Part shown: positions 1 through 8,441 of the stretch, in pieces
How positions within the stretch are numbered: the stretch's first letter is position 1
How the letters are laid out: each line of letters starts with the position of its first letter
Origin: Candidatus Sumerlaea chitinivorans
GTDB lineage: Bacteria; Sumerlaeota; Sumerlaeia; Sumerlaeales; Sumerlaeaceae
Length of the DNA: 64,000 nt
Assembly: GCA_003290465.1 (NCBI GenBank)
Contig: CP030759.1
Location: 2,430,572 to 2,494,571, forward strand
Direction of reading: 5' to 3'
Notes under the pieces: model-generated
What the model was told of the DNA's origin: nothing
Seen by the model: only the letters and a program-made list of their open reading frames with translations
The model's database searches: none
Made by a program: the position numbers and the translations under genes

Positions 1-2067
1 GGCCGTCCGCAGCAGCTTTCCGCCTGCTTCGTCATTCCCGTCGAAGATTCGATCGACTCGATTTTCGACGCGGTGAAGCACGCCGCCATCATCCACAAAA
101 CCGGCGGTGGCACGGGCTTCGCCTTCTCACGCCTGCGCCCCAAGAACGACCGCGTCCGCTCCACGAAAGGAGTTTCGAGCGGCCCCGTTTCATTCATGAA
201 GGTCTTTAACGCCGCCACTGAAGCCATCAAGCAAGGTGGCACGCGCCGCGGCGCCAATATGGGTATCCTGCGCGTGGATCACCCCGACATCCTCGAGTTC
301 ATCGAGTGCAAGGCCGACATGGTGTCCGTAACGAACTTCAACATCTCGGTCGGCCTCACCGAGAAATTCATGGAAGCCGTGTTCCGCGGCGAGGACTACG
401 AGCTTGTGAACCCGAAAAACGGCAAAGTGGTCGGCAAGCTCAACGCGGCAATGGTCTTCGACAAAATGGTCGAGAACGCGTGGCGCAATGGCGATCCGGG
501 CATCATTTTCCTCGACCGCATCAACCGCGACAACCCCACACCTCACCTCGGCGAGATGGAGAGCACAAACCCCTGCGGCGAGCAACCGCTTCTGCCCTAC
601 GAGGCGTGCAATCTCGGCTCCATCAATCTCGCCAAAATGGTGAAACGTGTTCCTGCGTCTGTGGGCTCTTCCGGCGTCAGCGAAATCTCCTGTGACGGCT
701 ACATCTCCCGCAACCTGCTCAACGATGGCACCTGCTGGATCGTAGACTGGGACAAGCTGGCAGAGACGGTGCATCTCTGCATTCGGTTCCTCGATGACGT
801 GATCGAAATGTCGGACTTCCCGCTCCCGAGCATCACCAACATCGTCAAGTTCGGCAACCGCAAGATTGGGCTGGGTGTGATGGGATTCGCCGATCTCCTC
901 TATTTGCTCGGCATTCCCTACAACAGCCAGCAAGCGGTCGACCTTGGCGAGCGTTTGATGGCGTTTATCCAGAAGCATGCTGCTCAGGCGTCGGAAGAGC
1001 TCGCACAGGAACGCGGTCCATTCGGCAACTTCCCACAGTCAGTTTTCTGCGACCCATCGCATCCGTGGTACAATGGGGGCAAACCCCGCCGCAATGCCAC
1101 GGTCACGACCATCGCACCCACGGGCACGATTTCCATTATCGCGGGTTGCTCAAGCGGCATCGAGCCATACTTCGCCATTTGCTTCTACCGACGCGTGCTC
1201 GACGGCGCGGAGCTGGTGGAAATTCACCCATTCTTCGAGGAAGTTGCCCGCAAGCGTGGCTTCTTTAGCGAGGCTTTGATGAAAGAAATCGCGCTGCGCG
1301 GGTCGATCCAAGAGATCGCAGAAATCCCCGCCGACGTGCGTGAGGTCTTCGTCACCTCCCACGACGTCTCGCCCAAATGGCACCTCGAACATCAGGCGGC
1401 TTTCCAGCGCCACACGGAAAACGCGGTCTCCAAGACCGTGAACTTCCCGAACTCCGCGACGCGCGAGGACGTGGCCGAGGTCTACAAGCTCGCCTACCTC
1501 AAGGGGTGCAAGGGCGTGACGATTTACCGCGACGGCTCGCGCGACGTGCAGGTGCTCAATATCGGCCTCGGCTCGAAAAAGACCGAAAAGGCAACTGCCA
1601 CGCCCGAGCCAAATGGCAACAAAGCCGCGGGCAATGGCCACAACGGCAAGGAGTCCCCGCAAAGCTCCGGCACCAAGCCCACCCCGTCGGGGATCACGAT
1701 CACCGCTGGCTCCGCACGCATTGCGATTAAGCCGATGACATCCACCGGCTCCAGCGAGCCGAGCGGGCATTTCCTGCGGCGATTCCGGACAGATGCGGAT
1801 CCGGAGCACCTTGCCCGCATCGCTCGCGAATCCACACTTTACCTGACCGACGGTAAAGGCGTCCGGATCCCGCTTCAACTTGTGCACCAAGAAGGAAGTT
1901 TAGGCTCCAAGAACGTGCAGTTGGTCATCGAGGCCACGGATGCCCAACAAGTCGAGGTTTCCACTACCGCGCCAGCCACACCGCGGTGCCCAGAGTGTGG
2001 CAGCGCAATGACTATGGGCGAGGGCTGTCAGACTTGCCACCAATGTGGGTACTCAAAATGCGGATAA
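1..2067 (+). CDS. nrdJ: Vitamin B12-dependent ribonucleotide reductase, 3' part
   Basis: Class II (adenosylcobalamin-dependent) ribonucleoside reductase, which makes deoxyribonucleotides in the cytoplasm without needing oxygen. The frame is open from base 1, so the N-terminus lies outside the window; the visible 688 residues begin GRPQQLSACFV. Conserved family segments include NPCGEQPLLPYEACNLGSIN, RKIGLGVMGFADLL and the phosphate-loop stretch TIAPTGTISIIAG. A low-complexity linker rich in Gly, Asn, Lys and Pro separates the barrel from a C-terminal tail with two CxxC pairs (RCPECG and TCHQCG), the expected redox-active or zinc-binding end of this subfamily. It appears monocistronic; a stem-loop follows the stop. 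Family assignment is secure; only the start is missing. Confidence 0.96.
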   Translation, partial: GRPQQLSACFVIPVEDSIDSIFDAVKHAAIIHKTGGGTGFAFSRLRPKNDRVRSTKGVSSGPVSFMKVFNAATEAIKQGGTRRGANMGILRVDHPDILEFIECKADMVSVTNFNISVGLTEKFMEAVFRGEDYELVNPKNGKVVGKLNAAMVFDKMVENAWRNGDPGIIFLDRINRDNPTPHLGEMESTNPCGEQPLLPYEACNLGSINLAKMVKRVPASVGSSGVSEISCDGYISRNLLNDGTCWIVDWDKLAETVHLCIRFLDDVIEMSDFPLPSITNIVKFGNRKIGLGVMGFADLLYLLGIPYNSQQAVDLGERLMAFIQKHAAQASEELAQERGPFGNFPQSVFCDPSHPWYNGGKPRRNATVTTIAPTGTISIIAGCSSGIEPYFAICFYRRVLDGAELVEIHPFFEEVARKRGFFSEALMKEIALRGSIQEIAEIPADVREVFVTSHDVSPKWHLEHQAAFQRHTENAVSKTVNFPNSATREDVAEVYKLAYLKGCKGVTIYRDGSRDVQVLNIGLGSKKTEKATATPEPNGNKAAGNGHNGKESPQSSGTKPTPSGITITAGSARIAIKPMTSTGSSEPSGHFLRRFRTDADPEHLARIARESTLYLTDGKGVRIPLQLVHQEGSLGSKNVQLVIEATDAQQVEVSTTAPATPRCPECGSAMTMGEGCQTCHQCGYSKCG

Positions 2068-2106
2068 TCGCATGGCAACTTGTGATGCCGAAGGAACGGC
2101 GGGGCG

Positions 2107-2144
2107 CAGAAGCCCGGGAAGTCCCACTTCGCCGTGGGCTTCTG
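2107..2144 (+). terminator. Stem-loop after nrdJ
   Basis: A perfect 9-bp stem (CAGAAGCCC at 2107-2115 with GGGCTTCTG at 2136-2144) encloses an inner GAAGT/ACTTC hairpin, 40 bases after the nrdJ stop. There is no U-tract, so it may be a processed 3' end or a Rho-assisted stop rather than a classic intrinsic terminator. Confidence 0.45.
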
Positions 2145-2221
2145 CTCCCACCGCCCCTCGGCGGATTCAAAATCGCAACGCAACACCATCTTTCTGTGAA
2201 TGAATGTGTCGTGAAGGAGAA

Positions 2222-2731
2222 ATGCTGAAACCGGAATTCATCGAACCTTTCATCGAGCCACGAACACGAATGGAACGCCAAGCCTCGCTAACAACGCGCC
2301 ACATCCTTAGCGGTCTCGCGCTGGCCGCCGTGTTGGCGATACTTGGCATTCTGAGCGTGTATGTTCGCTTCCTGCTCAGTGACCTCCAGTTGGAACGCCA
2401 GAGGCTCCAAGCTCGCGAACGTGAGCTGCGAGTGAGACTGCTGCGGCTCGAGCAACAGGTGGTGGACGTGACGGCACCCGAGGATATGCTCAAACGTGCT
2501 GCCCACGAGTTTCAAATGCGGGAACCATCTGCGGCCAATGTGGCCCACGCCGTCGTGCCTCGCTCGCTCGAAGAGAAATATCTGCATTCGTCCAAGGACG
2601 TGGCCACTGGCAACCGCGGCACCGTGCAGTTCGCATTGCCCACCGAGGACACCCAACCTCCCACTCTTGTGCGCACCGTGGTGGGCATCATCGAGGCCAG
2701 CCGTGCCTACGCCCGTCCGACTCGCGACTGA
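2222..2731 (+). CDS. Small membrane protein with coiled coil, FtsL/DivIC-like
   Basis: A 169-residue protein with a short cytoplasmic N-terminus, one membrane span (about residues 26-48, ILSGLALAAVLAILGILSVY) and then a strongly charged coiled coil (LQLERQRLQARERELRVRL). This bitopic layout resembles FtsL/DivIC septum-formation proteins, but there is no diagnostic motif, so the assignment is structural only. An AAGGAG lies just before the ATG at 2222, but the spacing is only 2 bases. ATGs at 2204 and 2270 are alternatives. It is not next to other division genes: nrdJ is upstream and an amidohydrolase downstream. Confidence 0.6.
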   Translation: MLKPEFIEPFIEPRTRMERQASLTTRHILSGLALAAVLAILGILSVYVRFLLSDLQLERQRLQARERELRVRLLRLEQQVVDVTAPEDMLKRAAHEFQMREPSAANVAHAVVPRSLEEKYLHSSKDVATGNRGTVQFALPTEDTQPPTLVRTVVGIIEASRAYARPTRD

Positions 2732-2938
2732 CTCCCACTGCAGTGACGGGCGTCAAACCGTGGCTACGAGCTGATAAAAGCGCGTGAACGTCCCAACGCG
2801 GGCTTGGGCGATTAGGCAAGCTCCGCCGGGTTCTGTTGCCCACAAACCAGAATTGTGGTTGCCCAGTGTCTGCGGTTGATTTCCTACCGCCCGCGCTGGC
2901 AGCTTGATCCAAGTTCACTGAAAGGACGCGACGACGCC

Positions 2939-4540
2939 ATGGCTGCGGCTGAGAACCTCACGCTAATCACCAACGCCCGGATCTGCGATGGGACGGGGAC
3001 ACCAATATTTGACGGGCAAGTGCTCATCGCCGGCGAACGCATAGCAGAAGTCCTGCCGGCCGATGTCCCAGCACCTCGAGCGGATCAGATATTGGATGCT
3101 GGAAAACGCATTCTCGCGCCCGGCTTCATCGATGTCCATTCGCACAGCGACCTCACCGCTCTGGCCATGCCAGAGAGCGAATCCAAGATCACACAGGGCA
3201 TCACGACCGAAATCGTGGGCAATTGCGGCGAAAGCGCATTTCCGCTGTCGCAGCGCTTGCGTGAGGAGTTCGCGCGCTCCTACGCTGACTTGGGCATCGA
3301 GTTTGCGTGGCGCGACGCCCACGAGTACTTCGACCAACTTGAGAGGGCGCGCCCCACTGTGAATGTGGCATCGTTCGTGGGCCATGGCAACGTGCGCGCC
3401 TCCGTGATGGGTTTTGAGGATCGCCCCCCCACCGCCGACGAGCTCAAAGCCATGAAGCAAGAAGTGGAAAAGGCGATTGACGCCGGTGCATGGGGCCTAT
3501 CCACCGGTCTCATTTACCCTCCCGGAATGTTTGCACCCACCGAGGAACTTGTGGAACTCACGCGGACCGCCGCTCGCCACGGCGGGATGATGGCTTCCCA
3601 TATTCGTGGGGAAGGCGACCGCCTCCTGGAGGCTGCACGCGAGTTTCTCGACATCGCACGCGCCGCGGAAGCCCCCAGCCAGTTCAGTCACCTGAAAGCC
3701 TCTGGCCCGCGCAACTGGGGCAAGGTCGCCCAAGTCATCGAGTGGATCGAGGAGCACAATCGGCTCGGCCCGCTCGTGCGCTTCGACCGTTACCCGTACA
3801 CTGCTTCAAGCACTGATCTCTCGTCGTTGCTCCCCCCGTGGGTTCTTGATGGTGGGCGAGAGCGCGCACTCGAACGCCTCGCCGACGCCGCTACTCGCCA
3901 GCGGATTCGCCACGAAATGGAAACCGACTATGGCCCGGAGGCACCGTGGGATCGCATTCTCATCGCGAGCATCCACGCTGAGGAATACCGACATTTCGGC
4001 GGACACTCGATCGCAGAAATCGCGCAGGCAAAAGGCATGGATCCACTCGATGCCTTCTTCGCCATGCTTACGGCTTCCGAGTTGAACGCCACCATCTGTA
4101 GCTTCACGATGAGCGAAACGGACATGGACCTCGTCCTCACCCATCCGTGGTGCATGGTGTGCACGGACGCGCGAAGCTTGGGAGCAAAGTTTGCAGAAAC
4201 CTACGTCCCACACCCACGCGGTTTCGGTGCCTTTCCCCGATTTCTCCAGCGCTTCGTGCGCGAAAAACACCTGCTAAGTCTCGAGGAAGCCGTGCGCAAG
4301 ATGACCAGCCTCGCAGCGGACACTTTCGGGTTGCACGAGCGCGGCCGCATTGCACCCCATTATTTCGCCGACCTCGTGCTCTTTGATCCCGAAACCGTTT
4401 CCGACAACTCCGAATTCGGCCGTCCCCCCAAGCTCGCTTCGGGCATTTCCCACGTCTTTGTGAATGGGGTCCTCACGGTGGCCGAGGGACGCCTCACCGG
4501 TCAGCGTGCCGGACGAGTCCTGCGCCGCAAAAATAGTTGA
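2939..4540 (+). CDS. N-acyl-D-amino-acid deacylase family amidohydrolase
   Basis: A 533-residue amidohydrolase of the D-aminoacylase / dihydroorotase-like (YtcJ/DAN) group, which hydrolyses the acyl bond of N-acyl-D-amino acids or related amides with bound zinc. Visible landmarks are the metal site HSHSDL after PGFIDV, GNCGESAFPL, GLIYPPGMFAP, ASHIRGEGD, FSHLKASG, the DRYPYTASST segment and CTDARSLG. The start chosen is ATG 2939 (MAAAENLTLITNARICDG), which begins the usual N-terminal beta domain and has AAAGGA 12 bases upstream; a longer reading from 2855 adds unrelated residues. The stop is close to the next gene, an M20 peptidase, so the two probably form a peptide or amino-acid salvage unit. 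The exact substrate is not readable. Confidence 0.9.
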   Translation: MAAAENLTLITNARICDGTGTPIFDGQVLIAGERIAEVLPADVPAPRADQILDAGKRILAPGFIDVHSHSDLTALAMPESESKITQGITTEIVGNCGESAFPLSQRLREEFARSYADLGIEFAWRDAHEYFDQLERARPTVNVASFVGHGNVRASVMGFEDRPPTADELKAMKQEVEKAIDAGAWGLSTGLIYPPGMFAPTEELVELTRTAARHGGMMASHIRGEGDRLLEAAREFLDIARAAEAPSQFSHLKASGPRNWGKVAQVIEWIEEHNRLGPLVRFDRYPYTASSTDLSSLLPPWVLDGGRERALERLADAATRQRIRHEMETDYGPEAPWDRILIASIHAEEYRHFGGHSIAEIAQAKGMDPLDAFFAMLTASELNATICSFTMSETDMDLVLTHPWCMVCTDARSLGAKFAETYVPHPRGFGAFPRFLQRFVREKHLLSLEEAVRKMTSLAADTFGLHERGRIAPHYFADLVLFDPETVSDNSEFGRPPKLASGISHVFVNGVLTVAEGRLTGQRAGRVLRRKNS

Positions 4541-4572
4541 ACTCTTTGTCCACCGCGCAGCAGCGTGGGCTC

Positions 4573-5994
4573 ATGGACAAAGTGCTGCAATTTTTCGAAG
4601 ACCATCGCGAGCAGATCCTCCATGACCTGTTCGATTTTTTGAAGATCCCATCCATCAGCAATCTCAGCGAGCACAAACCCGACATTCGCCGGGCTGCAGA
4701 GTGGCTCTGCGCTCACTTCAAGGCCATCGGGCTCGACGCAGCAATTCACGAGACGGATGGGCATCCCGTCGTTTTCGCGCAGTGGTGTAAAGCTCCGGTC
4801 GGCGCCCCCACCGTGCTCGTCTACGGCCACTACGACGTGCAACCGGTGGAGCCTCTGGAAGAGTGGACCTCGCCACCGTTCGAGCCCACGATTCGCGACG
4901 GCAATATGGTGGGGCGCGGCACCAGCGACGACAAGGGGCAGGTCTTTACCCACGTCAAAGCCGTACACGCGTGGCTTGCCACAACAGGCGCGCTGCCGAT
5001 CAACGTAAAGTTTCTCATCGAGGGCGAAGAAGAAATCGGGAGCCCGAATCTACCCAAATGGCTCGAGGCAAATCGCGAGCTTGTGGCAGCAGACGTCGTC
5101 GTCATTTCGGACACCGCGCAGTTCGGCCCCGACCTGCCCTCCATCTGCACGGGGCTCCGCGGGATCGCTGCCTTCGAAATTGAAATCCAGACGGCCTCGA
5201 GCGACCTGCACTCCGGTTCTTTCGGTGGCGCTGTCCCCAATGCCATCGAGGTACTGACGCGTCTGCTAACGGCCTTACACACCCCCGATGGCCGTGTGGA
5301 TGTGCCCGGCTTCTACGACGATGTCGCGGAGCCCTCCGACGAAGAAAAGGCTTCGTGGAAAGCACTGCCTTTCTGCGAACAGGAGTTCTTGGCGACCGCC
5401 GGTGCAAAGGCCACGTGGGGTGAATCCGATCGCTCGATCCTTGAACGCCTGTGGAGTCGCCCTACCTTGGAATTCGTGGGCATCAGCGGCGGCTATCAAG
5501 GCCAAGGCCACAAGGGCATTGTGCCCGCCCGCGCCCTGGCAAAATGCAGCGCGCGTCTCGTCCCGAACCAAGACCCTGCCAAAGTGATCGAGGCAGTTCG
5601 CCGGCGCGTCCAAGCTCTGTGCCCGCCCTACGCTGAGCTCCACTGGCGGGCGGGCCACGGCACACCGGCTGTCAGCATCCCCACCGACAGCAAGTGGGTA
5701 AAGGCCGCCGTGCAAGCTCTCGAAGCGGGGTTTGGTCGTGCTCCCGTGTTCATCCGCGAAGGCGGCTCAATTTCCATCGTGACGCGCTTCGTGCGCGACC
5801 TTGCCATGCCGTGCCTGCTCCTTGGCTTCGGGCTACCCGACGACCGCATCCACAGCCCGAACGAGAAATTCCGCCTCGAGGATTTTGTACGTGGAATGCG
5901 CACGAGTGCCCACTTGCTGGCAAAACTCGCAGAGGATCGCGCCCCCGCAGTCGTCTTGGGGCAGCAACTCGCGTTGCAGGATGAGATGCACTGA
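4573..5994 (+). CDS. M20 family metallopeptidase (dipeptidase-like)
   Basis: A 473-residue zinc exopeptidase of the M20 (ArgE/DapE/CPG2, carnosinase-like) family, probably a cytoplasmic dipeptidase. Metal and catalytic motifs are in order: YGHYDVQP, GRGTSDDKG, the general base in EGEEEIGSP, SDTAQFGPD, the lid-domain stretch DLHSGSFGG, and the C-terminal REGGSIS and RIHSPNEKF. ATG 4573 matches where relatives begin (MDKVLQFFEDHREQIL), but an in-frame TTG at 4537 overlaps the upstream stop as TTGA and could be used by translational coupling. It follows the D-aminoacylase gene on the same strand with almost no gap, consistent with one transcript. Confidence 0.92.
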   Translation: MDKVLQFFEDHREQILHDLFDFLKIPSISNLSEHKPDIRRAAEWLCAHFKAIGLDAAIHETDGHPVVFAQWCKAPVGAPTVLVYGHYDVQPVEPLEEWTSPPFEPTIRDGNMVGRGTSDDKGQVFTHVKAVHAWLATTGALPINVKFLIEGEEEIGSPNLPKWLEANRELVAADVVVISDTAQFGPDLPSICTGLRGIAAFEIEIQTASSDLHSGSFGGAVPNAIEVLTRLLTALHTPDGRVDVPGFYDDVAEPSDEEKASWKALPFCEQEFLATAGAKATWGESDRSILERLWSRPTLEFVGISGGYQGQGHKGIVPARALAKCSARLVPNQDPAKVIEAVRRRVQALCPPYAELHWRAGHGTPAVSIPTDSKWVKAAVQALEAGFGRAPVFIREGGSISIVTRFVRDLAMPCLLLGFGLPDDRIHSPNEKFRLEDFVRGMRTSAHLLAKLAEDRAPAVVLGQQLALQDEMH

Positions 5995-6130
5995 ACCTTG
6001 AAACGCCCCACGTCAGGGCAACTTCGAGGACAGGGCGTTCCAGCCGATCCGGTGGGATGTGAGTCACGCGCCCCAGCAACACAAGACGTGAGCATTTCGC
6101 TGCGCCACCGATTCTACTGGGAGACTGCCC

Positions 6131-7549
6131 TTATTTGTTGGGGCGTTTCTTCTTTGCGCTTTTTTTCGGGATAGCCTTTGCGGCCGCGGATGCGCGGCGC
6201 GCGGCTTTAGCCTCACGCTGGGCACTCGAAGAGGACTCTTGCGACGAATTGCTCGCAACGTGACCCGTCAGCGTCGCGCTGTGGGCAAACCGTGCGCCTG
6301 CCTCAACCGTCACTGGGGCCACAAGTTGCGTGTTGCTGCCGAGGAATACGTTATCGCCAATCACTGTGCGCCGCTTGGTCTTGCCATCAAAGTTGACCGT
6401 CACGCTTCCCGTACCGATCGAGACGCCATTGCCAATCGTCGCATCCGCAATGTAGCTCAGGTGCAGAATGTCGCAGCCTTCCCCTATGTCACTGCGCGTG
6501 ACTTCCACAAACGTCCCAATGTGCGTGTGATCCGCAATGCGAGACCCCGGGCGGATAAGCGCGTAAGGACCTACAGTCACGTGATTGCCCAGCTCGGCTT
6601 GCGTGATCGAGCAGAACCGTAAATGCGCACTGTGACCAATGCGGCTGTCGGCGACATGCACATGCGGACCGATTTCGCACTGCTCGCCGATCTCCACCTT
6701 GCCGGTGAGCATCGTGAAGGGGTGAATGATCGAATCCTTGCCGATGCGCACCTGCTTATCAATGTACGTGGTCGCAGGATCAATTACCGTGACCCCTTGC
6801 TCCATCACCGCGTAAGCGATGCGCCGCCGCAAGATACTCTCGGCCTTTGCAAGATCCGCGCGCGAGTTGACACCGAGCGTTTCCGTGGGGTCTTCGGCAA
6901 CCATTGCCTCCACTTCTTCCCCCATTTTGCCGAGGATCTCGATTGTGTCGGTCAGGTAATACTCATGCTGCGCGTTGTTGTTGCGCACGCGCGCCAAAGC
7001 TCGGATCAGCTTTTGGCAGTCGAATACGTAGATGCCTGTGTTGATCTCCTTGATGGCCGCTTCGTAGATGTTGGTGTCCTTTTCCTCCACGATTTTGCGC
7101 ACGGTTCCATCGCGGTTGCGCACGATGCGCCCGTAACCTGTGGGATTCTCCAGCTCCGTCGTGAGCACCGTCACGGCCACTTGGTGAGCGCGCCGGCGCT
7201 TCACCAATTCCCGCAGGGTTTCGGTGCGAATCAGCGGAGTATCGCCCACCGTGATGAGAACATCGCCCTTGAAATCCTCAAGATAGGGAACCACCTGCCG
7301 TACGGCGTGCGCAGTTCCGAGACGCCGCGCCTGATTCACGCAGATGGCGCGCTTGCCAACGTGCTCACGCACCATTTCCGCCATGAAACCGGTCACCACA
7401 AAAATCTTGTCTGGCTCGAGCGCCTGAACCGCCTCAAGCACATGATCCAGCATCGGCTGCCCAGCGACATTGTGCAGCACCTTCGGCAATCCCGAGTACA
7501 TGCGAGTGCCTTGCCCGGCAGCCAAGATGATTGCGACCAATCCCTTCAT
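6131..7549 (-). CDS. glmU: Bifunctional UDP-GlcNAc pyrophosphorylase / GlcN-1-P acetyltransferase
   Basis: Makes UDP-N-acetylglucosamine for peptidoglycan and lipopolysaccharide in two steps. The N-terminal uridyltransferase domain shows LAAGQGTRMYSGLPKVLHN, RRLGTAHAV and GDTPLI. The C-terminal half is a left-handed beta-helix of hexapeptide repeats with the acetyltransferase segment LHLSYIADATIG and GSNTQLVAPV. At 472 residues it is slightly longer than usual; the extra part is a basic tail ending KKSAKKKRPNK. ATG 7549 is chosen because a GGGAG lies just upstream and MKGLVAIILAAGQG is the normal start. It lies 14 bases after ptsH, so the two are almost certainly co-transcribed. Confidence 0.97.
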   Translation of the reverse strand: MKGLVAIILAAGQGTRMYSGLPKVLHNVAGQPMLDHVLEAVQALEPDKIFVVTGFMAEMVREHVGKRAICVNQARRLGTAHAVRQVVPYLEDFKGDVLITVGDTPLIRTETLRELVKRRRAHQVAVTVLTTELENPTGYGRIVRNRDGTVRKIVEEKDTNIYEAAIKEINTGIYVFDCQKLIRALARVRNNNAQHEYYLTDTIEILGKMGEEVEAMVAEDPTETLGVNSRADLAKAESILRRRIAYAVMEQGVTVIDPATTYIDKQVRIGKDSIIHPFTMLTGKVEIGEQCEIGPHVHVADSRIGHSAHLRFCSITQAELGNHVTVGPYALIRPGSRIADHTHIGTFVEVTRSDIGEGCDILHLSYIADATIGNGVSIGTGSVTVNFDGKTKRRTVIGDNVFLGSNTQLVAPVTVEAGARFAHSATLTGHVASNSSQESSSSAQREAKAARRASAAAKAIPKKSAKKKRPNK

Positions 7550-7563
7550 CGAATTCGACTCCC

Positions 7564-7845
7564 TCACGTATCCATGCCAAAATGGTTTTCGATGAGCTGC
7601 GCCAGCGTGTCCGCCGCCTCCTCGCTTTGATCGCCCACACACTCAATGGTGAGTTTCGTGCCTTTGCCGGCAGCCAACATCACCAACCCCATGATGCTTT
7701 TGCCGTTCACGCGCTTCTCGTCGCTAATGACATAAACATCTGTGTTTTTGAACTTGTTAGCGGCTTGGACAAATGCAGCTGCTGGCCGAAGGTGAAGCCC
7801 AGCATTATTTAGAATTGTGACTTCTCTGCGTGCAGTTGTGCTCAT
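7564..7845 (-). CDS. ptsH: Phosphocarrier protein HPr
   Basis: A 93-residue HPr-family phosphocarrier. The phosphorylated histidine is in AGLHLRPAA and the regulatory serine site is in KSIMGLVMLAAG, so both the transfer and the HPr-kinase style positions are preserved. The start MSTTARREV at 7845 gives normal HPr length; the upstream extension to 7929 is not HPr-like. It is the first gene of a ptsH-glmU unit, diverging from the Lys/Ala-rich peptide gene. No enzyme I or enzyme II gene is in the window, so whether it serves sugar uptake or only regulation cannot be told here. Confidence 0.95.
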   Translation of the reverse strand: MSTTARREVTILNNAGLHLRPAAAFVQAANKFKNTDVYVISDEKRVNGKSIMGLVMLAAGKGTKLTIECVGDQSEEAADTLAQLIENHFGMDT

Positions 7846-7902
7846 CGCTTCGTCGGTAGCAGTTTCTCTCACATTTCGCGTCGCGGCTTTGTTGCGAAGA
7901 CT

Positions 7903-7930
7903 ATTGTAGCAACCGCTGTCGTCACACAAA
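7903..7930 (-). promoter_or_regulatory. ptsH: Candidate promoter of ptsH-glmU
   Basis: Reading the minus strand, TACAAT (plus-strand 7903-7908) is a good -10 box about 58 bases before the ptsH start. The -35 region is weak (GTTTGT/TTTGTG at 16-17 bases spacing), so this rests mainly on the -10 match. Confidence 0.35.
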
Positions 7931-7951
7931 CACTTTTTTGTATCTTTTCTT

Positions 7952-7981
7952 TTGACACCCAGCAGAAATTATGAAAATTAT
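7952..7981 (+). promoter_or_regulatory. Sigma70-type promoter of the Lys/Ala-rich peptide
   Basis: A perfect TTGACA (-35, 7952-7957), an 18-base spacer and AATTAT (-10, 7976-7981) sit 47 bases before the ATG at 8028. The AT-rich flanks also fit an active promoter. Confidence 0.6.
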
Positions 7982-8027
7982 CGTCGCATCAGAAGTGGTA
8001 AACTCTAAAAGAAAAGAGGTGAGAAGC

Positions 8028-8120
8028 ATGGCAACCGCCAAGAAGCCAGCCGCCAAGAAGGCCACCACCAAAAAGGCCGCAAAGCCGGCTGCAAAGAAGA
8101 CCGCAGCAAAGAAGAAATAA
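8028..8120 (+). CDS. 30-residue Lys/Ala-rich histone H1-like peptide
   Basis: A tiny gene encoding 30 residues composed almost only of Lys, Ala, Thr and Pro. It carries irregular repeats of AAKK, KKPAAKKA and TTKKAAKPAA and ends in KKK. The composition is that of the C-terminal tail of histone H1 and of bacterial H1-like proteins (Chlamydia Hc1/Hc2, AlgP tail), which bind DNA non-specifically; here only the tail exists. It is very likely a real gene: AGAGGTGAG precedes the ATG at good spacing, a TTGACA-18-AATTAT promoter lies upstream and a hairpin follows the stop. Nucleic-acid binding is an inference from charge (13 Lys of 30). Confidence 0.7.
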   Translation: MATAKKPAAKKATTKKAAKPAAKKTAAKKK

Positions 8121-8160
8121 CACCGGGTAAGCCTTGCCCCGGGTGCCAAAATGTTCTTTT
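8121..8160 (+). terminator. Hairpin after the Lys/Ala-rich peptide gene
   Basis: Immediately after the stop, CACCGGGTAAG pairs with CTTGCCC and GGTG (8121-8145, with a two-base bulge and one G-T pair), followed by a mixed T-rich stretch (ATGTTCTTTTG). It is a plausible intrinsic terminator. Confidence 0.45.
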
Positions 8161-8406
8161 GTAGAAGTTATTTGAAATAGCGATCTAACCCTTTTCCAGC
8201 CACAGGCAGGTCAACGAATTCCCTCCTCCTCTCCTGCCGCAAAAAGTTTCGCGTCTCCTGAAACAAATTCCACCATGTACGTCATTCTCGGGCTCATCAC
8301 GAAATGCCCTCGCTGGGTTGCCGCCTTCCCCAACCAACTAAGCCTATTTCCGTTTTTTCACGTACTTTTATGCCACTACACGTGATGTACCCGCAAAAAC
8401 ATTTGA

Positions 8407-8435
8407 ATTCGGATATTTCGGATAGTGTTTATATT
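8407..8435 (+). promoter_or_regulatory. Direct repeat and AT-rich -10 before the Rrf2 gene
   Basis: TTCGGATA occurs twice, at 8408-8415 and 8417-8424 (9-base period), followed by TATATT at 8430-8435, only 7 bases before the ATG at 8442. There is no Shine-Dalgarno sequence, so the transcript may be leaderless. The tandem octamer is a candidate operator, possibly for the Rrf2 protein itself. Confidence 0.4.
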
Positions 8436-8441
8436 TATAGG

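Noticed and set aside
190-978. 262-codon minus-strand frame inside nrdJ
   Set aside because: Antisense shadow of a strongly conserved enzyme gene.
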